The position numbers were made by a program, and so were the translations under genes. 64,000 nucleotides of DNA from Hybos culiciformis (Eukaryota; Arthropoda; Insecta; Diptera; Hybotidae): contig OZ023273.1 of NCBI GenBank assembly GCA_964007475.1, forward strand, positions 108,932,485 through 108,996,484, given 5' to 3'. Positions 10,446-23,200 of this stretch are shown here, one piece after another (the stretch's first letter is position 1; each line of letters opens with the position of its first letter). Below the pieces are notes generated by a model, which had not been told where the DNA came from, ran no database searches, and saw only the letters and a list, made by a program, of their open reading frames with translations.

Positions 10446-11508
10446 GTTTTAATAACTTTTTTTTTTCTCTGCATAAGCTTATAATAAGATTTGATAATAA
10501 CTTTAATAAATTTAGATAATAACTGTTTTCAAATACTTAAAATTATCATAATTACACGTTTTAAAACATCGAATCCTATGTTATAAATAAATTTTAGCGT
10601 TTGACTTATATATCAAAGAAATTTTACAACATTTCTATTTATATACATATATACTTTTTCATTATTAAATTTAGACTACAATTGACAGATCAACCTTATA
10701 TACACTGATTTATTTCTATTTTGCTAAAGAATATAATATTTTATTTATAATTTTATATTTTTTTTTTTTATTTATTTATTTTTATGCACATGTAGAGCTT
10801 CTTTGAAATTGAAACCATTTCACACAAAAAAAAGTATAAAGTATTAAATTAAAAAAAAATAGGTTTGCAAGTGAAGAAACAAGAAAATATAATGTCTGGA
10901 GAAATAAATTTTTATTTTCATTTGTTTCCTATCGTTAAAAATAATATATACAAATATATTATTCTAGTATTTTTTTTTGCTTAGTGAAAAAAAAAAATGC
11001 ATTTTAAAGAAAAAACAATTTCTAATTAAAGCGACTATATTTCATTAACAATTTTATTAGGCTCGCTAGATAACATCTGATGGTGATTCGATTCGAAATA
11101 GTAAGCTTTACAGGATGATAAAACTTAACCCGACAAATTTTAAAATGTCGTAAAAAATTTTTTCACCAAAATATTTCAATAATCGTTAGTTGGCCTTAGA
11201 CTAATAAAAAAGTAATTAAAAATATTACTAACTTGAATCAAAGTTGAATTAATTTCTTATAAGTAGTAAAATAGGTATTATGTACATTAGAATTATGTTT
11301 ACGATGATGTGGGAGTATTATTTTTAAATTAAAACAAAAATCTTTTTAATCAAAAAAATTTAAATAATTCACAAACAGTTAAAATTAAAAATTTTTGCAC
11401 ATGTACATATGTTGGGATATATTATGTATCTAAGTCTAATCAAACATTATAAATTAAGTGATATTTGATGTATAATTTTATAATAATTTTTTTTTTTTAT
11501 CTTTTCAG
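10446..11508. other. AT-rich non-coding stretch
   Basis: No gene, repeat boundary or RNA supported. Poly-A/T runs only. Confidence 0.5.
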
Positions 11509-11570
11509 GTTTGTTATATCTCTAGTTCTGTGCGAATTGAAATTGTCCGGAAGTTTGTGCTATACAACAG
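11509..11570 (+). other. Possible exon island
   Basis: A 62-bp stretch with clearly higher GC than its surroundings follows a strong polypyrimidine tract and acceptor (run of T, then ATCTTTTCAG) and is followed by a weak donor CAG/GTTCTT. Frame 2 reads VISLVLCELKLSGSLCYTTG and stays open about 18 more codons to TAA, so it could be a terminal exon instead. No family recognised and no partner exon found. It may be an unrelated conserved patch. Confidence 0.28.
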
Positions 11571-12009
11571 GTTCTTTTAATTTAAATAATATAGACGTGT
11601 GCTTAAATCTTTTATTAATTAATTAATTTTCTTTATATACATGATCTTTCTACAAGAAAACTCTTAACTAAACAATTACAATATATATGTATTATACTAA
11701 ATGTATCATTTTTCATATACATATATACATTCTTCACATTATATATACCTTTTAGCGGTAGATATAATGACCAAAGAATTACATGAATGAATATTAAATA
11801 AACAAAAACGTTTAGAATAAACAAACTTTTCTTTTCTGATGATTCAAACAATAAATACAATAATTTTATGGCATAAATTTTTATCTTCAACGCAATCCGA
11901 ATATTATTCAATATTGAAAGTTTTATTGTCAAACGGCCTAAGGTAATAATTATAATTTCAGACAGTTGATTAAATTTTAAGCTTTATCAATGACCCTAAA
12001 CACTAGACA
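11571..12009. other. AT-rich non-coding stretch
   Basis: Nothing supported. The one open frame on the minus strand (11633-11932) starts at a non-ATG codon and is a low-complexity hydrophobic string. Confidence 0.5.
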
Positions 12010-12016
12010 GGATAGT

Positions 12017-12683
12017 CAGGCCTGCCCATCCTTTTTGTACTAAAGTTCGACTTTTTTTAATCCAACTACATCGAGATCTACCCATATACAAAAAAATTTG
12101 ATCGGTATAACTTGAGTTTATTTCATTTCAATTTAAAATACAAAAAATTGACACAAAACAAGTCAAAACATATGTAAATTATCAATTAAAAATTTATCAA
12201 TTAAAAAATATAACTTTATTTAAAATTAAATAAAAAATATAACTTCATTCATCGTGATAATGGTAGATTTTAGTTTTCTTTGCAACGCTCACGATTAGGG
12301 CTGGGAAAAGTTAAAAAAAACTTTGTACAGAAACAATAAAACAAGTAACTCAAAATTTAAATAATATAATTACCAAAATAATATTAAGTAGTTGGTCACG
12401 TGAATTCTAAATCGAAACTAAAATATTCAAACAAATTTGAGTCAAATTCAAATAAATCGCTAGAATTCAGTAATTTTGAAGTTTTCTCATACTTAAAATA
12501 GGCAAGTAAAATAAAATTTAAAATAAGTTACCTAAGAGTCTGTTCACTTATTAGCAATTATTTAAAAAATTTTGGGTTCACAAATTTTTTTTTTTTTACC
12601 ATTTTTAGTCTGTAGTATAAGATCGACCCAAATTCGTGTCGAGATCGACTGGTAGATCGCGATCGCCTGGTTGGGCAGGCCTG
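12017..12683. mobile_element. hAT-like non-autonomous TIR element (667 bp)
   Basis: Left end CAGGCCTGCCCATCC (12017) and right end GGGCAGGCCTG (ending 12683) are inverted copies, extending imperfectly inward: TCGAGATCTACC on the left matches the inverted GGTAGATCGCGATC region on the right. GGATAGT directly abuts both ends (12010-12016 and 12684-12690). CAGG...CCTG ends with a 7-8-bp duplication fit hAT; the exact match here is 7 bp, and an eighth base has diverged or the end is off by one. The interior is AT-rich with no transposase frame, so this is a MITE moved in trans. Confidence 0.85.
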
Positions 12684-12691
12684 GGATAGTG

Positions 12692-14096
12692 TAACTTATA
12701 ATTGATAGACCAATTCTACAAATTCGCAATTCTACTTCGATTTAGAAAAAGACTATATAATTCAATTAATTAAAGTTCTCAAACTTCCAAAAAATATTAT
12801 ATAATCTATTCTATACTTCATATTTATTATGAATTGAACTTTTAAAAATAATGTAATCTATATGTACTTATAAATTATTTTAATTTAAAAACTAATATCT
12901 ACATACATATGTCCAACAACGTATTTACGGTGAAATAAATCAAGTCATTGCAGATTCTAATTTAAATGACGTACATAAGTTATTTTTCGCTGACGACTTC
13001 AATGTAGAATATCAAGAAATACAATATTTAGTTTTCTCAGCTTTATTATTATAGTAGACACAAAATATAAAAAGTTAATATTTTTACATTAAATATTTGG
13101 TTATTATAGAATTTTTCCGTTGAATAATATAATCAAAAATGTCGAATATTTTTATAGTGAATAAAGAATTATCTATAGAATTATTTATCTAGGTTCCATA
13201 AAATAGTAATTCGTTATTCAATTTACATGAAAACGTGCCGAAGAGTTTTCCGCCAAATTCAGCCGTCTTGAAGTTAAATTAAAATTTGCCTGTTTGTTTT
13301 TCTAATTTATTTGTAAAAACATAGTATAGACAAAGTCAGTTACTTTTTTTTATCCTCGTTTACATAATTCTTTTGCGTAATTTAAAATAAAACGATCAAT
13401 TGCTTTATGTTAAGCTGATTTTAGAGTATATAATAACCTAATAACTTTCATAGCTTTAATGTCTTTAACCTTATTTTTTTTTTTAGAGTAAAAAAGAATT
13501 CAGCGCAATTTTACATAATATTTACAAATAATTATCTCATAGAAAAATATATTTTATTTATGTATTTCTTTTGAAGGCAAATATTATCAGCTCTCATTTT
13601 CTAGAAAACGAACTTTTCTGATAAAGTATAACCTTTAGAAAAAAAAAAAAAATTATTAATCAAAAAATATTATTTTTTCTACAAAATATAATATTATAAA
13701 ACTCAAAATGTGGCAGAATTTTCTTATTTAATCACCATATAATTTTATTTGTTGTAAATTTCACTATCAAACTACATTTAATAATTGACGCCTTCAATAT
13801 TTATACAGTGTTATATACCTACTAGAGCCAGTGAACTGAGCAATTATAAAATCAAGGCTCAATCACAACCATTAGTTTCATTAGTTTTATAAATTAATAG
13901 AAATATTTCCAAAAATATTTTCCCTAGAATCTTGAAACTAAATTAAGTTTTGTAAATCTACTAATTTTTTATATAAATAGTCTATTATTAAAAATTATTA
14001 ATTTAAAAGAAGATTTAAAAAAAAATCATGTAGTCATTATCATCATTGTTCTTTTGATTCAAAAACGTCAGGAGGGCTTGAAATTAATAAATTTTA
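12692..14096. other. AT-rich non-coding stretch
   Basis: No gene or recognisable element supported. Confidence 0.5.
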
Positions 14097-14363
14097 ATGG
14101 AGTTCTGCCTTATAATAATCCTATCTATAATCATAGATTTTTCACCAAAAATATTAACCTTTAATATAATTGAAGTTTATTATCGTCACCATTTGATCAA
14201 TGCTTTTTTTAAAGTTTTATATCGCGTCGCATTCAATTTCATTAAAAACGAAAGGCAACTCAGTATTATTGAATTTGTTTTTTACATGTTGTTTTTGCTA
14301 AATATTGTAATAGACTATAATATTTTTTTTCGAAGTATACGAAATATTAATTTTAAAACGTAA
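14097..14363 (+). CDS. Doubtful small ORF, 88 aa
   Basis: An ATG-initiated frame giving a hydrophobic, Ile/Phe-rich product with two or three possible membrane segments (around residues 3-13 and 62-74) and a few charged turns (YYRHH, NERQLS). Codon choice is simply AT-rich. No family is recognised, and no TATA box or clear poly(A) signal sits at the right distance. It is more likely a chance ORF than a gene, listed because its composition is less repetitive than the other chance frames. Confidence 0.15.
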   Translation: MEFCLIIILSIIIDFSPKILTFNIIEVYYRHHLINAFFKVLYRVAFNFIKNERQLSIIEFVFYMLFLLNIVIDYNIFFRSIRNINFKT

Positions 14364-17300
14364 TTCGGCCTATTAAAAGAAAAAACTATTTAGATAAAAA
14401 ATAAGCATAATAGAAAAAATTATACCAAAGAATAGATAAAAATACGATACAAACGATCTTTTAAGTTAAAATCTTGTTATCGTTAGTTTATTAACAAAAT
14501 AAACATAAACAATTTATAATATTTTTATGAATGAATATTTATTTTGCTTTATTTACAATGAATGTTATTATATTATGTTAAAATTATTGTTAACTTGTGT
14601 TGGGTTCAAATACATAATTATATAATTTAATATGTTTTCACCTTTTGTTTTTCTTGATTCATAAATTTTAAGTGAAACCTATTCATCGCTTGAATTACAA
14701 TTTAAGAATAGATTTTTTCAAGCTTATATAATTATTTTGAATTAAGTACAAATTAATTTTTTATAAATTATCGTTTCAACTCCTTGTTTAAGTTTTGAAT
14801 GCACTGCGTCCCAATTTTTGTTTTAAAATAGTTACGAATCTCCTTTTAAACCGGATATTATAGTCCTGAATTAATGTAGCAATATTTAAATTTACTCTAC
14901 TGAGGTTTACATTGATCTTGAAATTTTTTCAAGATAAACAATAAAATTATTCTAGCGAATTTTTTTTTTTTTTTATATCTTATTTTTAGATAAATATTTA
15001 TTATAAAATATAAATGAAAAACATATAAAATCGCATGAAAACCATAAAAATAAAACAGAAATCTAAAAGATAATTTTTGTTTCGTAAATTGTGCGTATAA
15101 ATACCCATTATATTATTACTTAATTCAATGTTATTATTTATTGAAATATTTTTTCCAATATTAAAATCATAAATGATTTTAGATAAAATTTTCCTTACAA
15201 TTTAAGTTAAAATAAAAAACAAGAAAAAAACATCTAAAAATTCTTCAGGGTGTAATATTTAATATTTTAAAAGTTTCATGCTTTCTGGATGAAACTTGAA
15301 TACTAAGTTCTTTATTTTGGACATCATTTCATTTGAATACAATTTATGATAAGTTCCATCAGACAATTTTATAGTACAATAGAAATAAAATTCCAAAAAC
15401 TAAAATTCATATACGAAATTATCACTTCACTGATAGAAAATATTTTTCTTTAGAACGAAAAGTTTAGAGTTAGCATCTTCTAATTCTTATCAGTTTTGAG
15501 TAAAATAGGAAATAACATTGTTATCAATATTTATTGAGTTAATTATAAAAGTATATGTGATGAAGTGAAATATTTATGTTAAATTATAAGTTTAAAATTG
15601 TTTTCAAGAATTCTTTCCATTTTAATTTTCAAAATTCATTCTGTTTGATTAAATTTATTGTTAGGAAGGAATTTTTGAAAAAAAAAAACCCTTCTTAAGT
15701 TTAAAACACTAATATTGAATATCAAAAATTATGGATAAAGCAATAGTTAAACATCTGAAAAGAGTTCCCGTTGGAAAATCTAAACTTTTTCCTGGAAGTA
15801 TAATAATTATTGTCTTTCATAGATCTAATTATATTACTGGATTGAGTTAAATCTGAAGACTACATATAGTTAAACAACTGATGAAATATTTAAACTTTTT
15901 CAATATTTTTGACCATCACCCAAGTGCATATATAATAATATTGTCTTTCGTAGAAATAATTCTGGTAATAGTAATATCCTCTTATTATTCGATTATGGAT
16001 TAGAATTCTGCAATAAAAATTCTATACATTGTATATTATAAAATGCTATTTGAAAGAGAATTATATTGACAGAAATTTTTATTATTATCATTCAATCCTA
16101 TTTTTGTTTTTATTTTTATAAAGATTTTCTGTTCCCTCAAGTTTTTTTTTTTTGTTCAAGAAATTACAAGTTTTTAAATATTTGATTCACGCATGAATAA
16201 ATAAATATAAGAAAGTTATTTAATTTTATTTAAATAAAAATATATTCATATAAATGTATTTATTTTTCTATAAGTAAAATATTCTTAAATATAATAATAT
16301 ACCTAATATTGTATTCATCAGATGTAAAAGAATATTAATTTTCATACAGATTCTGTGTACAGGCATTTAACCTTTCAAATTAAATATCAAAATTTAATTT
16401 AGATATTTGTGGTAAAGCCACTTTGGATGAAATTCTTTTATTTACATATCCCATGTGTATGTAAGTACAGATTTCTTTTAATTGCTTGAACCAGAATAGT
16501 ATTTTTCCACTAAAATTGTGAAACCGTAAACAGTTGTCGTTGTTTGAAATTCTTTCACATCATTATTTTTAATAAACTATTATCTCTTATTCTAATTAAA
16601 TACTGATAGAAATAAATTATACTATCGGAAGCGGTTCGCTGGCGCAATCGCATTTATAAAACATTTATAAATCTTTGAAGAAACCAAATAATTATTTTTT
16701 CTTTCTGCATCACAGCTGATATGAGATTATATTAATACATTTTTTGTTAACAAAAATTTGTTAATTGGAAAAATTTCAAACTAGATAATATTATTCTAAT
16801 ACATACTATGAAAATTGTTCCAAATCTATGTCAAATAATCGAATTCGTGATAGAACTAAAAAATAATCCTGCAAAAAAAAATTGCAATAATCATAATTTT
16901 TTTTTTATCTAGAACTTTCCGTAACATTTTGCAGTAAAATTTAATTATATTAGATCAATATTGAGTTATTGACAATTTTTTACTTATATCTTTTTTCGTT
17001 ATTTGTTCAACACAAATTAAAATATACGATTGATTGATATTGTTCTGCTGTTGCAATAGATAATTTTCATTAGTGAGTGATGCAGTATATGCATTCATTT
17101 TGTCATCTATGTGTATAAAAAATTAAGAAACTACATTTGTCAGATTTCATCAATTTTCTATACATAAGTATAGTATTTCAGAAACAAATTCAAAACATAT
17201 TCTAGATACGCCTCACTAGTGGCTGTGTGTGGCACATATAGAATATTATTTACATACTATTGATAAATTACTAAAAACAAGAAAAAAAAATAGAGGGCCC

Positions 17301-19480
17301 TGTTAAATTTTGTTTTCAACAAAATTTATCTATGTAAAACAAAAGTTTTCCGTTGAAAAATAAAAATACAAGCAATATTTTCTTATCTGGAAAGAAAAAA
17401 AATTTAACATAGATTCATAAAATTTTATGTCATGCAGAATGTAAAATGCATAAAACTTTATATATTTTTCATTTTTTTTTTATTGGTTTTGTTTTTGTTC
17501 TTTACATTTTACAAAATTTTATTATACGTAAAAGGAAGGAAGTAAAAAGTTTATTTTCCAATGTCAAAATCGTAGGAAAATTTTAGAATTAACCTGAGTT
17601 TTTTGAATAATATTCAGGTGCAAAGTGTGGTAATAATTCAGAACTTTAAAGTAAAGATTATTAGAAGAATAAGAATCGTATTTCTGCGTTCTGCAGGTAA
17701 AAAAAAAGAGTTCCAAAGAGTTCCTGAAAACAAACTTTAATTTGGTGTTGACTTTATATTAAATACTTAATTTTTAGACTTAATTCCTAAAAATTAATAT
17801 AAAATTCTAAAAAATTAACTTATTGTTACTTTTTCCATTTAAAAAAAAACGTATCGCAAACGAACGCTCTATATTTACTTGTTCTGATTGAAGAATGTTT
17901 ATTTTCTTACGATCTAGATTACATATTATTGTACATATTAAATGTACACTGAGGTATATACTACAACTGTTCGTGTTTCATATCCTTCAATTAAAAACAA
18001 AAAAATAAAAAATACAAGTAAAATAAATATAAAAAATATTTTATTTGTCTGGAGATGAATAAATAAACAAAAATATAAAATATATAAACAATCTTTTATC
18101 ATCTTTTATTAAGATGGATTTTCCTTTTGGAACCAAAACATATATGTTATACGTACATAGTATGTAAATATAGAATAAAAAAATAACATATAACAGCACC
18201 TCCTACATAATATACTTTTAAATAAAATATGCGTATTTTTAAAAAGCATTTTACCAATTATTTGTGTTTATAAGTTGTTTCTTTAATTGGCATACATAAA
18301 ACCTCGCATAAAAAACATTATGTTTTCATTCTTAGTCTTTTGCTTTAATTTTCAATTCTATATATGTATCAAAAATAGATTTAGATACAACTGAAAAAGG
18401 TACTGTAAATATACATACAGTATAATTATATGTGAATTTATATTATATATACGATATGTTTGATCCATATATGTACTTAAAATCAGCAATCAAAATTTTT
18501 TTTTTACTTAACATTGGAAAAAAAATCAATTTTTAAGTACCTATTTTGAATAAAAATAAATGTATAAAAATGTGAATAAAAAATGTTTTCTTATTTTTTT
18601 CTCCGCCAATTCAAAGCATGATAAATATTAAAAAAAAATTTTTTAAGGATTTTATATAATATTTTTTATTAATATGTGCGTGTATAAATAAGTACGCAAC
18701 CAGCAACAACTATGAATATAATAATTTTAAATTTTTTTTATTTTAGAAAAATTAAAATTTGTGAAATAACGTAGAGAAAGGTATAAAGAAGAACTTTTTG
18801 ATACATATACAAAGGTGTCTCAACTGAAGCGGTTATGCTTGATGCCACAAAATCATACATATTATACTAGATAATGTTATGAAAATTTCAATTATTATCA
18901 ACCTCAGCTTTGTTCGAACAATTAAATAAATAAAATAATTTCAGCTTTATTCATTCTGTTCTCCCCTTAGATTTTGACCTCAAATAAAAAATACTTAAAC
19001 AAACAAATAAATAGAGTATTTATTTTACATATTTTCTTTTTCCTTTTTTTTTTTTTTGTAAAATCTCGTTAAAATTTTTCTTTCCATTCTATTCTGCCGC
19101 AATGTACACATCATTCATCCTTAACCTTTATAGAAGATACTTTATTTTTTTTTATTGTTCTTGGTGTATACCTACTTTTTTTGTAAATTATAATTTTTCT
19201 TCTAGAATCCTAAAAGGATTTATGTGTAAAAAAAAAATAAAAAAAAATTATTTTCCGCATGAAATATTTACGTTAGCTTTGTTTCTCTCTTAAACATCTG
19301 AACATAAAAGATAATAGTAATAAATTCTGAAAATAAAACTTGGAAAAATTAATGTAATTATAAATATGAAACTAAATAAAGAAAACAATGTTAATATTTA
19401 TTTTTTGACAAATATACCTGACCAAATTCCATGGGGACATACATAAAATACTTAGATTAAGAGAGTTAATTATTTGATTT
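14364..19480. other. AT-rich non-coding stretch with one diverged duplication
   Basis: No gene supported. The only internal structure I can point to is the diverged tandem duplication at 15744-15970. A GC-richer patch at 16625-16657 (CGGAAGCGGTTCGCTGGCGC) stands out but has no ORF or repeat attached. Confidence 0.5.
15744..15970 (+). repeat. Diverged tandem duplication, about 123-bp period
   Basis: TAGTTAAACA starts both copies (15744 and 15867). Further shared blocks are TAAACTTTTTC, ATATAATAAT/AGTATAATAAT, ATTGTCTTTC(A/G)TAGA and AATTATATTACTGG/AATTCTGGTAAT. Small indels separate the copies. Origin unknown. Confidence 0.5.
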
Positions 19481-19492
19481 TTTTTTTTGAGT

Positions 19493-19533
19493 TATAAAAA
19501 GCCAATATATAAATACTTAGTAAAAAATTTAGT
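19493..19533 (+). promoter_or_regulatory. Candidate core promoter of the 19591 gene
   Basis: TATAAAAA at 19493-19500, with initiator-like TTAGT at 19517-19521 and 19529-19533, places transcription start 60-70 bp before the ATG. A second TATAAAA at 19559-19565 lies too near the ATG to be the main one. TATA-like words are frequent in AT-rich DNA; spacing and position just upstream of a real ORF are what support this. Confidence 0.45.
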
Positions 19534-19590
19534 TATTAGTTGACCTCTCTCGAAAAGTATAAAATTATTGTTAGTCAATAAAATAAAAAT

Positions 19591-20226
19591 ATGAAAGCTG
19601 TCTATATTACTAATTACAAAATGACAACGAATTTTGATTTTTTATTAATTTTATCAATAATTTTTTTGATTTTAACACAATACATAAATAGCCATTTGGA
19701 ATTTTGTACAAAAAATTTTGATAACAGTAGTGTATGGACATTATATTGCAACGGATATTATCCAGAAGAAGCATCATTTTTATATAATGATAAATTAGTA
19801 AATACATTAGATCCATATAGAATATTTTTGCTTATTAATGAAAATATATATGAAAATATAATTTTTATTGCACACGGTAAGACAGTTTTTCAAAAATGCA
19901 ATAAATTTCAACGTATATCAAAATTTGAATATAAACGTTTGGATCCACAGCCACAAATTTCAATTTCACATAATAAAAATGATTTTGTCGAACATTGTTT
20001 GGAATATACAACTGGAGTGGCAGAATTGTTAGTAAAGGAATGTGAAAGTTTAATGCCAGGTGTTAATTTAACTAAAATTGACAATAAGTCACAATTGAGT
20101 AATGTTATATTTCAATATGTGAGCAAAAATTATAATGTAAAACACCCTAGTAAAGCATCAAGTAAAATTAATATATGGTTTTTAATGGAAATTCTAGCGC
20201 CAATATTTCTCCTATTATTATTATAA
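19591..20226 (+). CDS. Secreted, probably GPI-anchored protein of unknown family
   Basis: A 211-residue single-exon gene, the longest intact ORF in the window. ATG at 19591 has A at -3; an alternative in-frame ATG is residue 11, after which MTTNFDFLLILSIIFLILTQ is a strong signal sequence, cleaved near YINS (about residue 34). The mature part has five cysteines (39, 53, 103, 136, 151), N-glycosylation sequons at N45, N159 and N165, and mixed, non-repetitive composition with runs such as DPYRIFLLINENIYENIIFIAHGKTVF. The C-terminus (residues 194-211) is a hydrophobic run ending the protein, preceded by small residues SKASSK, which fits a GPI-attachment signal; a single C-terminal membrane anchor is the alternative. 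I do not recognise the family. An odd cysteine number suggests a free Cys or a dimer. Upstream TATA box and downstream AATAAA complete a plausible transcription unit. Confidence 0.8.
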   Translation: MKAVYITNYKMTTNFDFLLILSIIFLILTQYINSHLEFCTKNFDNSSVWTLYCNGYYPEEASFLYNDKLVNTLDPYRIFLLINENIYENIIFIAHGKTVFQKCNKFQRISKFEYKRLDPQPQISISHNKNDFVEHCLEYTTGVAELLVKECESLMPGVNLTKIDNKSQLSNVIFQYVSKNYNVKHPSKASSKINIWFLMEILAPIFLLLLL

Positions 20227-20229
20227 AAA

Positions 20230-20275
20230 AATAAAAATTAGATACAATGTAAGTTCGATGTGTTTACATTTTTTA
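20230..20275 (+). terminator. Poly(A) signal of the 19591 gene
   Basis: AATAAA at 20230-20235 begins three bases after the stop codon, and a GT-rich downstream element (GATGTGTTT, then a T run) follows at 20258-20275. Cleavage would be near 20250, giving a very short 3' UTR. AATAAA is common in such AT-rich DNA, so the pairing with the GT-rich element carries the weight. Confidence 0.5.
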
Positions 20276-20279
20276 AGTA

Positions 20280-23200
20280 ATTATTATTCAACTACAAGAA
20301 AATAATAAATTTAGAAATCCATTACAAACAAAAATTTAATACTTTGAACTTTTTACCAATTTAAGAAGTCCACAAAAAAATTAAGTTCTTAGCATAAAAT
20401 CTAAATGAAATTCACAGAACCACGCTAATATACCTTGCAGTCTATAACGTGAAAAATAATTGAATTTTCGCATAGAATGTACGTATAGAATAAACATATC
20501 TAAATATATATCTATATAATTTCATAATTTCGTTTTTTTTTTCTAAATTTGAGCCTCAAAACGGTAATAATAGGTGAATAGCATATGTGTAACATGTGTA
20601 TATTTGGCTGTATATTCGAAAAGTGAATTATAATAGACACCTGGAATAGTGTGAAATTAAAGACGATTAAACTGAATCCATAAAATGTATTAATCTAAAA
20701 CCCGGAAAAATTTTCAAAATCTAATCAAAATAATTTAAAATAAGCTTATATACATATTTATTTTTTCATTAACATTTTTCTTTCTTTCATATAAGATGAA
20801 AAGCTTTTATTTCTATTTTAAAAATACAAGTAAAGTTAATTAAAATTTTTATTTAATTTATAGCAAACAGAATAAAATAGTTAAGAATAGTTTTTCCCAG
20901 TTTTTCTTTATTTTATTGAAATGATATCAGATTTTCAAGTTTATCGTTAATTGGAATTTTAATTGAATTTAAAAACTTTTCTAAAAACTTTGCGCAATAA
21001 TTATTTATTTGTTATAAATGCTTAAAAAAAATATATTAAAAAATAAAATATTAGTTGTATCTCCGGTATATGTATGGAAATTTATGCTATTTACAGCGAT
21101 AAAAATATTTATGTTAAATTATTGTTAGAAAAACACTTAATAATGTTTTTAAATGGAATTATTTTTGTTCGAAACTTGCTTCACATGGAAAATAATTTAA
21201 AATTTTGGAAAATTTGTATGCTTCTGGTATAGTTTTATTATGCTTTTCTTATGTAATTCTTATTATTACTATTTTGTTTTGTTTTTTTTTTTATTTGTAA
21301 ACATTAATTATAGCTATTTGGGAATGAATCATTGATTGTATATTTTAAATGCATTTTAATAAAAAGAAGTAAAAATTTAGAAACCTTAATACGAAATTTT
21401 TTTTGGAATTTAACTCAAACATATTCTACAAGTCTATGCAGTCACTTACAGAATGTGAATAAGGATAAGATTAGAAATGTAGTGTTTGTTAAGTGTATGG
21501 TTAATACGTTATTAAAGATAAATTAAGAAAAAAAAAGAGAAGTAAAGTATTTTTTGAAAAATGTTTGTAGTAAAAAAATTAAATAAAATACAATGAAAAT
21601 TGAAACTACTTTTTTTTTTAGAATTAAGATCAAGAAAAGTTAGTATCCTTCAAGTAGTTAATGGTCAATTCTAAATCTTTTCCCTTGAATGATAAATTAT
21701 ACGCAAATTAATTAAGATATAATTAAACAAAAGATTTAATTGAAAAAAAAAAAAAATATATAAATCAGTAATATTATCAAATAAATTTTGACATTCACCA
21801 CCAATGCATCCGCCTGTTGTGGAAAGATATAATTTTATAGCCTACATCGTCATTATTTGTAGGCAATAACATAAGCCACAGCAAGAAAAAGATTAATTTG
21901 TTGTTTAGTTTTGTAGACAAATAAGATTTCTATAAACAATTATTGCCGCTATCAATAAGATTTCTTGTTCATGAGAAAAATTAAACAACAGCATCTCTCT
22001 AAAAATATTACCACATCCCGTTTAATTGATAAACCTTTCTTCTTGAACTATACACACACACAAGTACGATTATGTACATACATAATAATGAATGACTAAT
22101 AAAATTTATTTAAATTAAAGCTTTATTTTTTTTAAAAGTCAAAAATATAAATTTATTTGATGAAATTTAATTTTTTTCTTTGAGAATTCTATTTTTAATA
22201 AAAATTATTATTTTATTAAAAGGCTGCCATGGAATTTACTATACATATATAAAGCTTTACAGGATATCTGAACAAGTGTTTTTGTTTTTGGTTTTTGTTT
22301 TGGCAAAAATTACCACCAAGGCGCCAAACTTAAAAGAAAAAAAAACTCAAAATAATAAAATGCAACAAAAATAATGAAAAGTCTGTTTCCACCAAAATAA
22401 TTATTTTTATCTATGCATTTTTTATTTTTATAACGTTGGGCAGCCCACACTATAATCTCTATTCAGTTCTTGTTGTTTTTTTTAAAAGTCAATTAATTTA
22501 TGCTAATATTTTAATGAAAGATTTTTGTATTTTAACTTCACCTCAAACACAAATCTAGTTTTATGAGGCAAAAAAAAAAAACAATTTTATTTTATGAACC
22601 GTGGCATGGTGGTAATAAAATTTTTATTTTTAAAACATAACCGGTTAATTTCTGTTTTTTTTTTTTTTTTTTTGATATAACTAATGCATAATAAATCTTC
22701 TAGAATAGAAACTAGCGTTTTAATTGATTGGAATTTTATGTAATTAATAATGTTAATAATTATGGATAATTTTTTTTAAATTGAAATAATCAATCATTGA
22801 ATTTAATAAAATATCATAATTAAATGATATTATTATACGTCAAATACGTTGTATACTATTGTTATTACTTCTATACGTTTTAACTTTACTGATTGCCAAC
22901 CAAAATTTTTTATATAAATATAACGATATTGTAAAGTCTAACATTGATAATAGAATTTTTTTCTAATTAAGTACGTCTTCGTCAATTTAACTAAATTTGA
23001 TTAAATCTAAAATTAACTAGTGTTTTTAAATTTTATTAAAACTGAAAAATTCAGTTCTAGTCCGCAAGACAGAACCAATACTTAAATGTTCTACAATGAA
23101 AATTAAAGCATTTTCTTTTTTTTATATAAATTTTTCTAACATGAATTTTGCTTGACTATATCCTTTATGAATTAATTATTATGTTTATATACATTGATAA

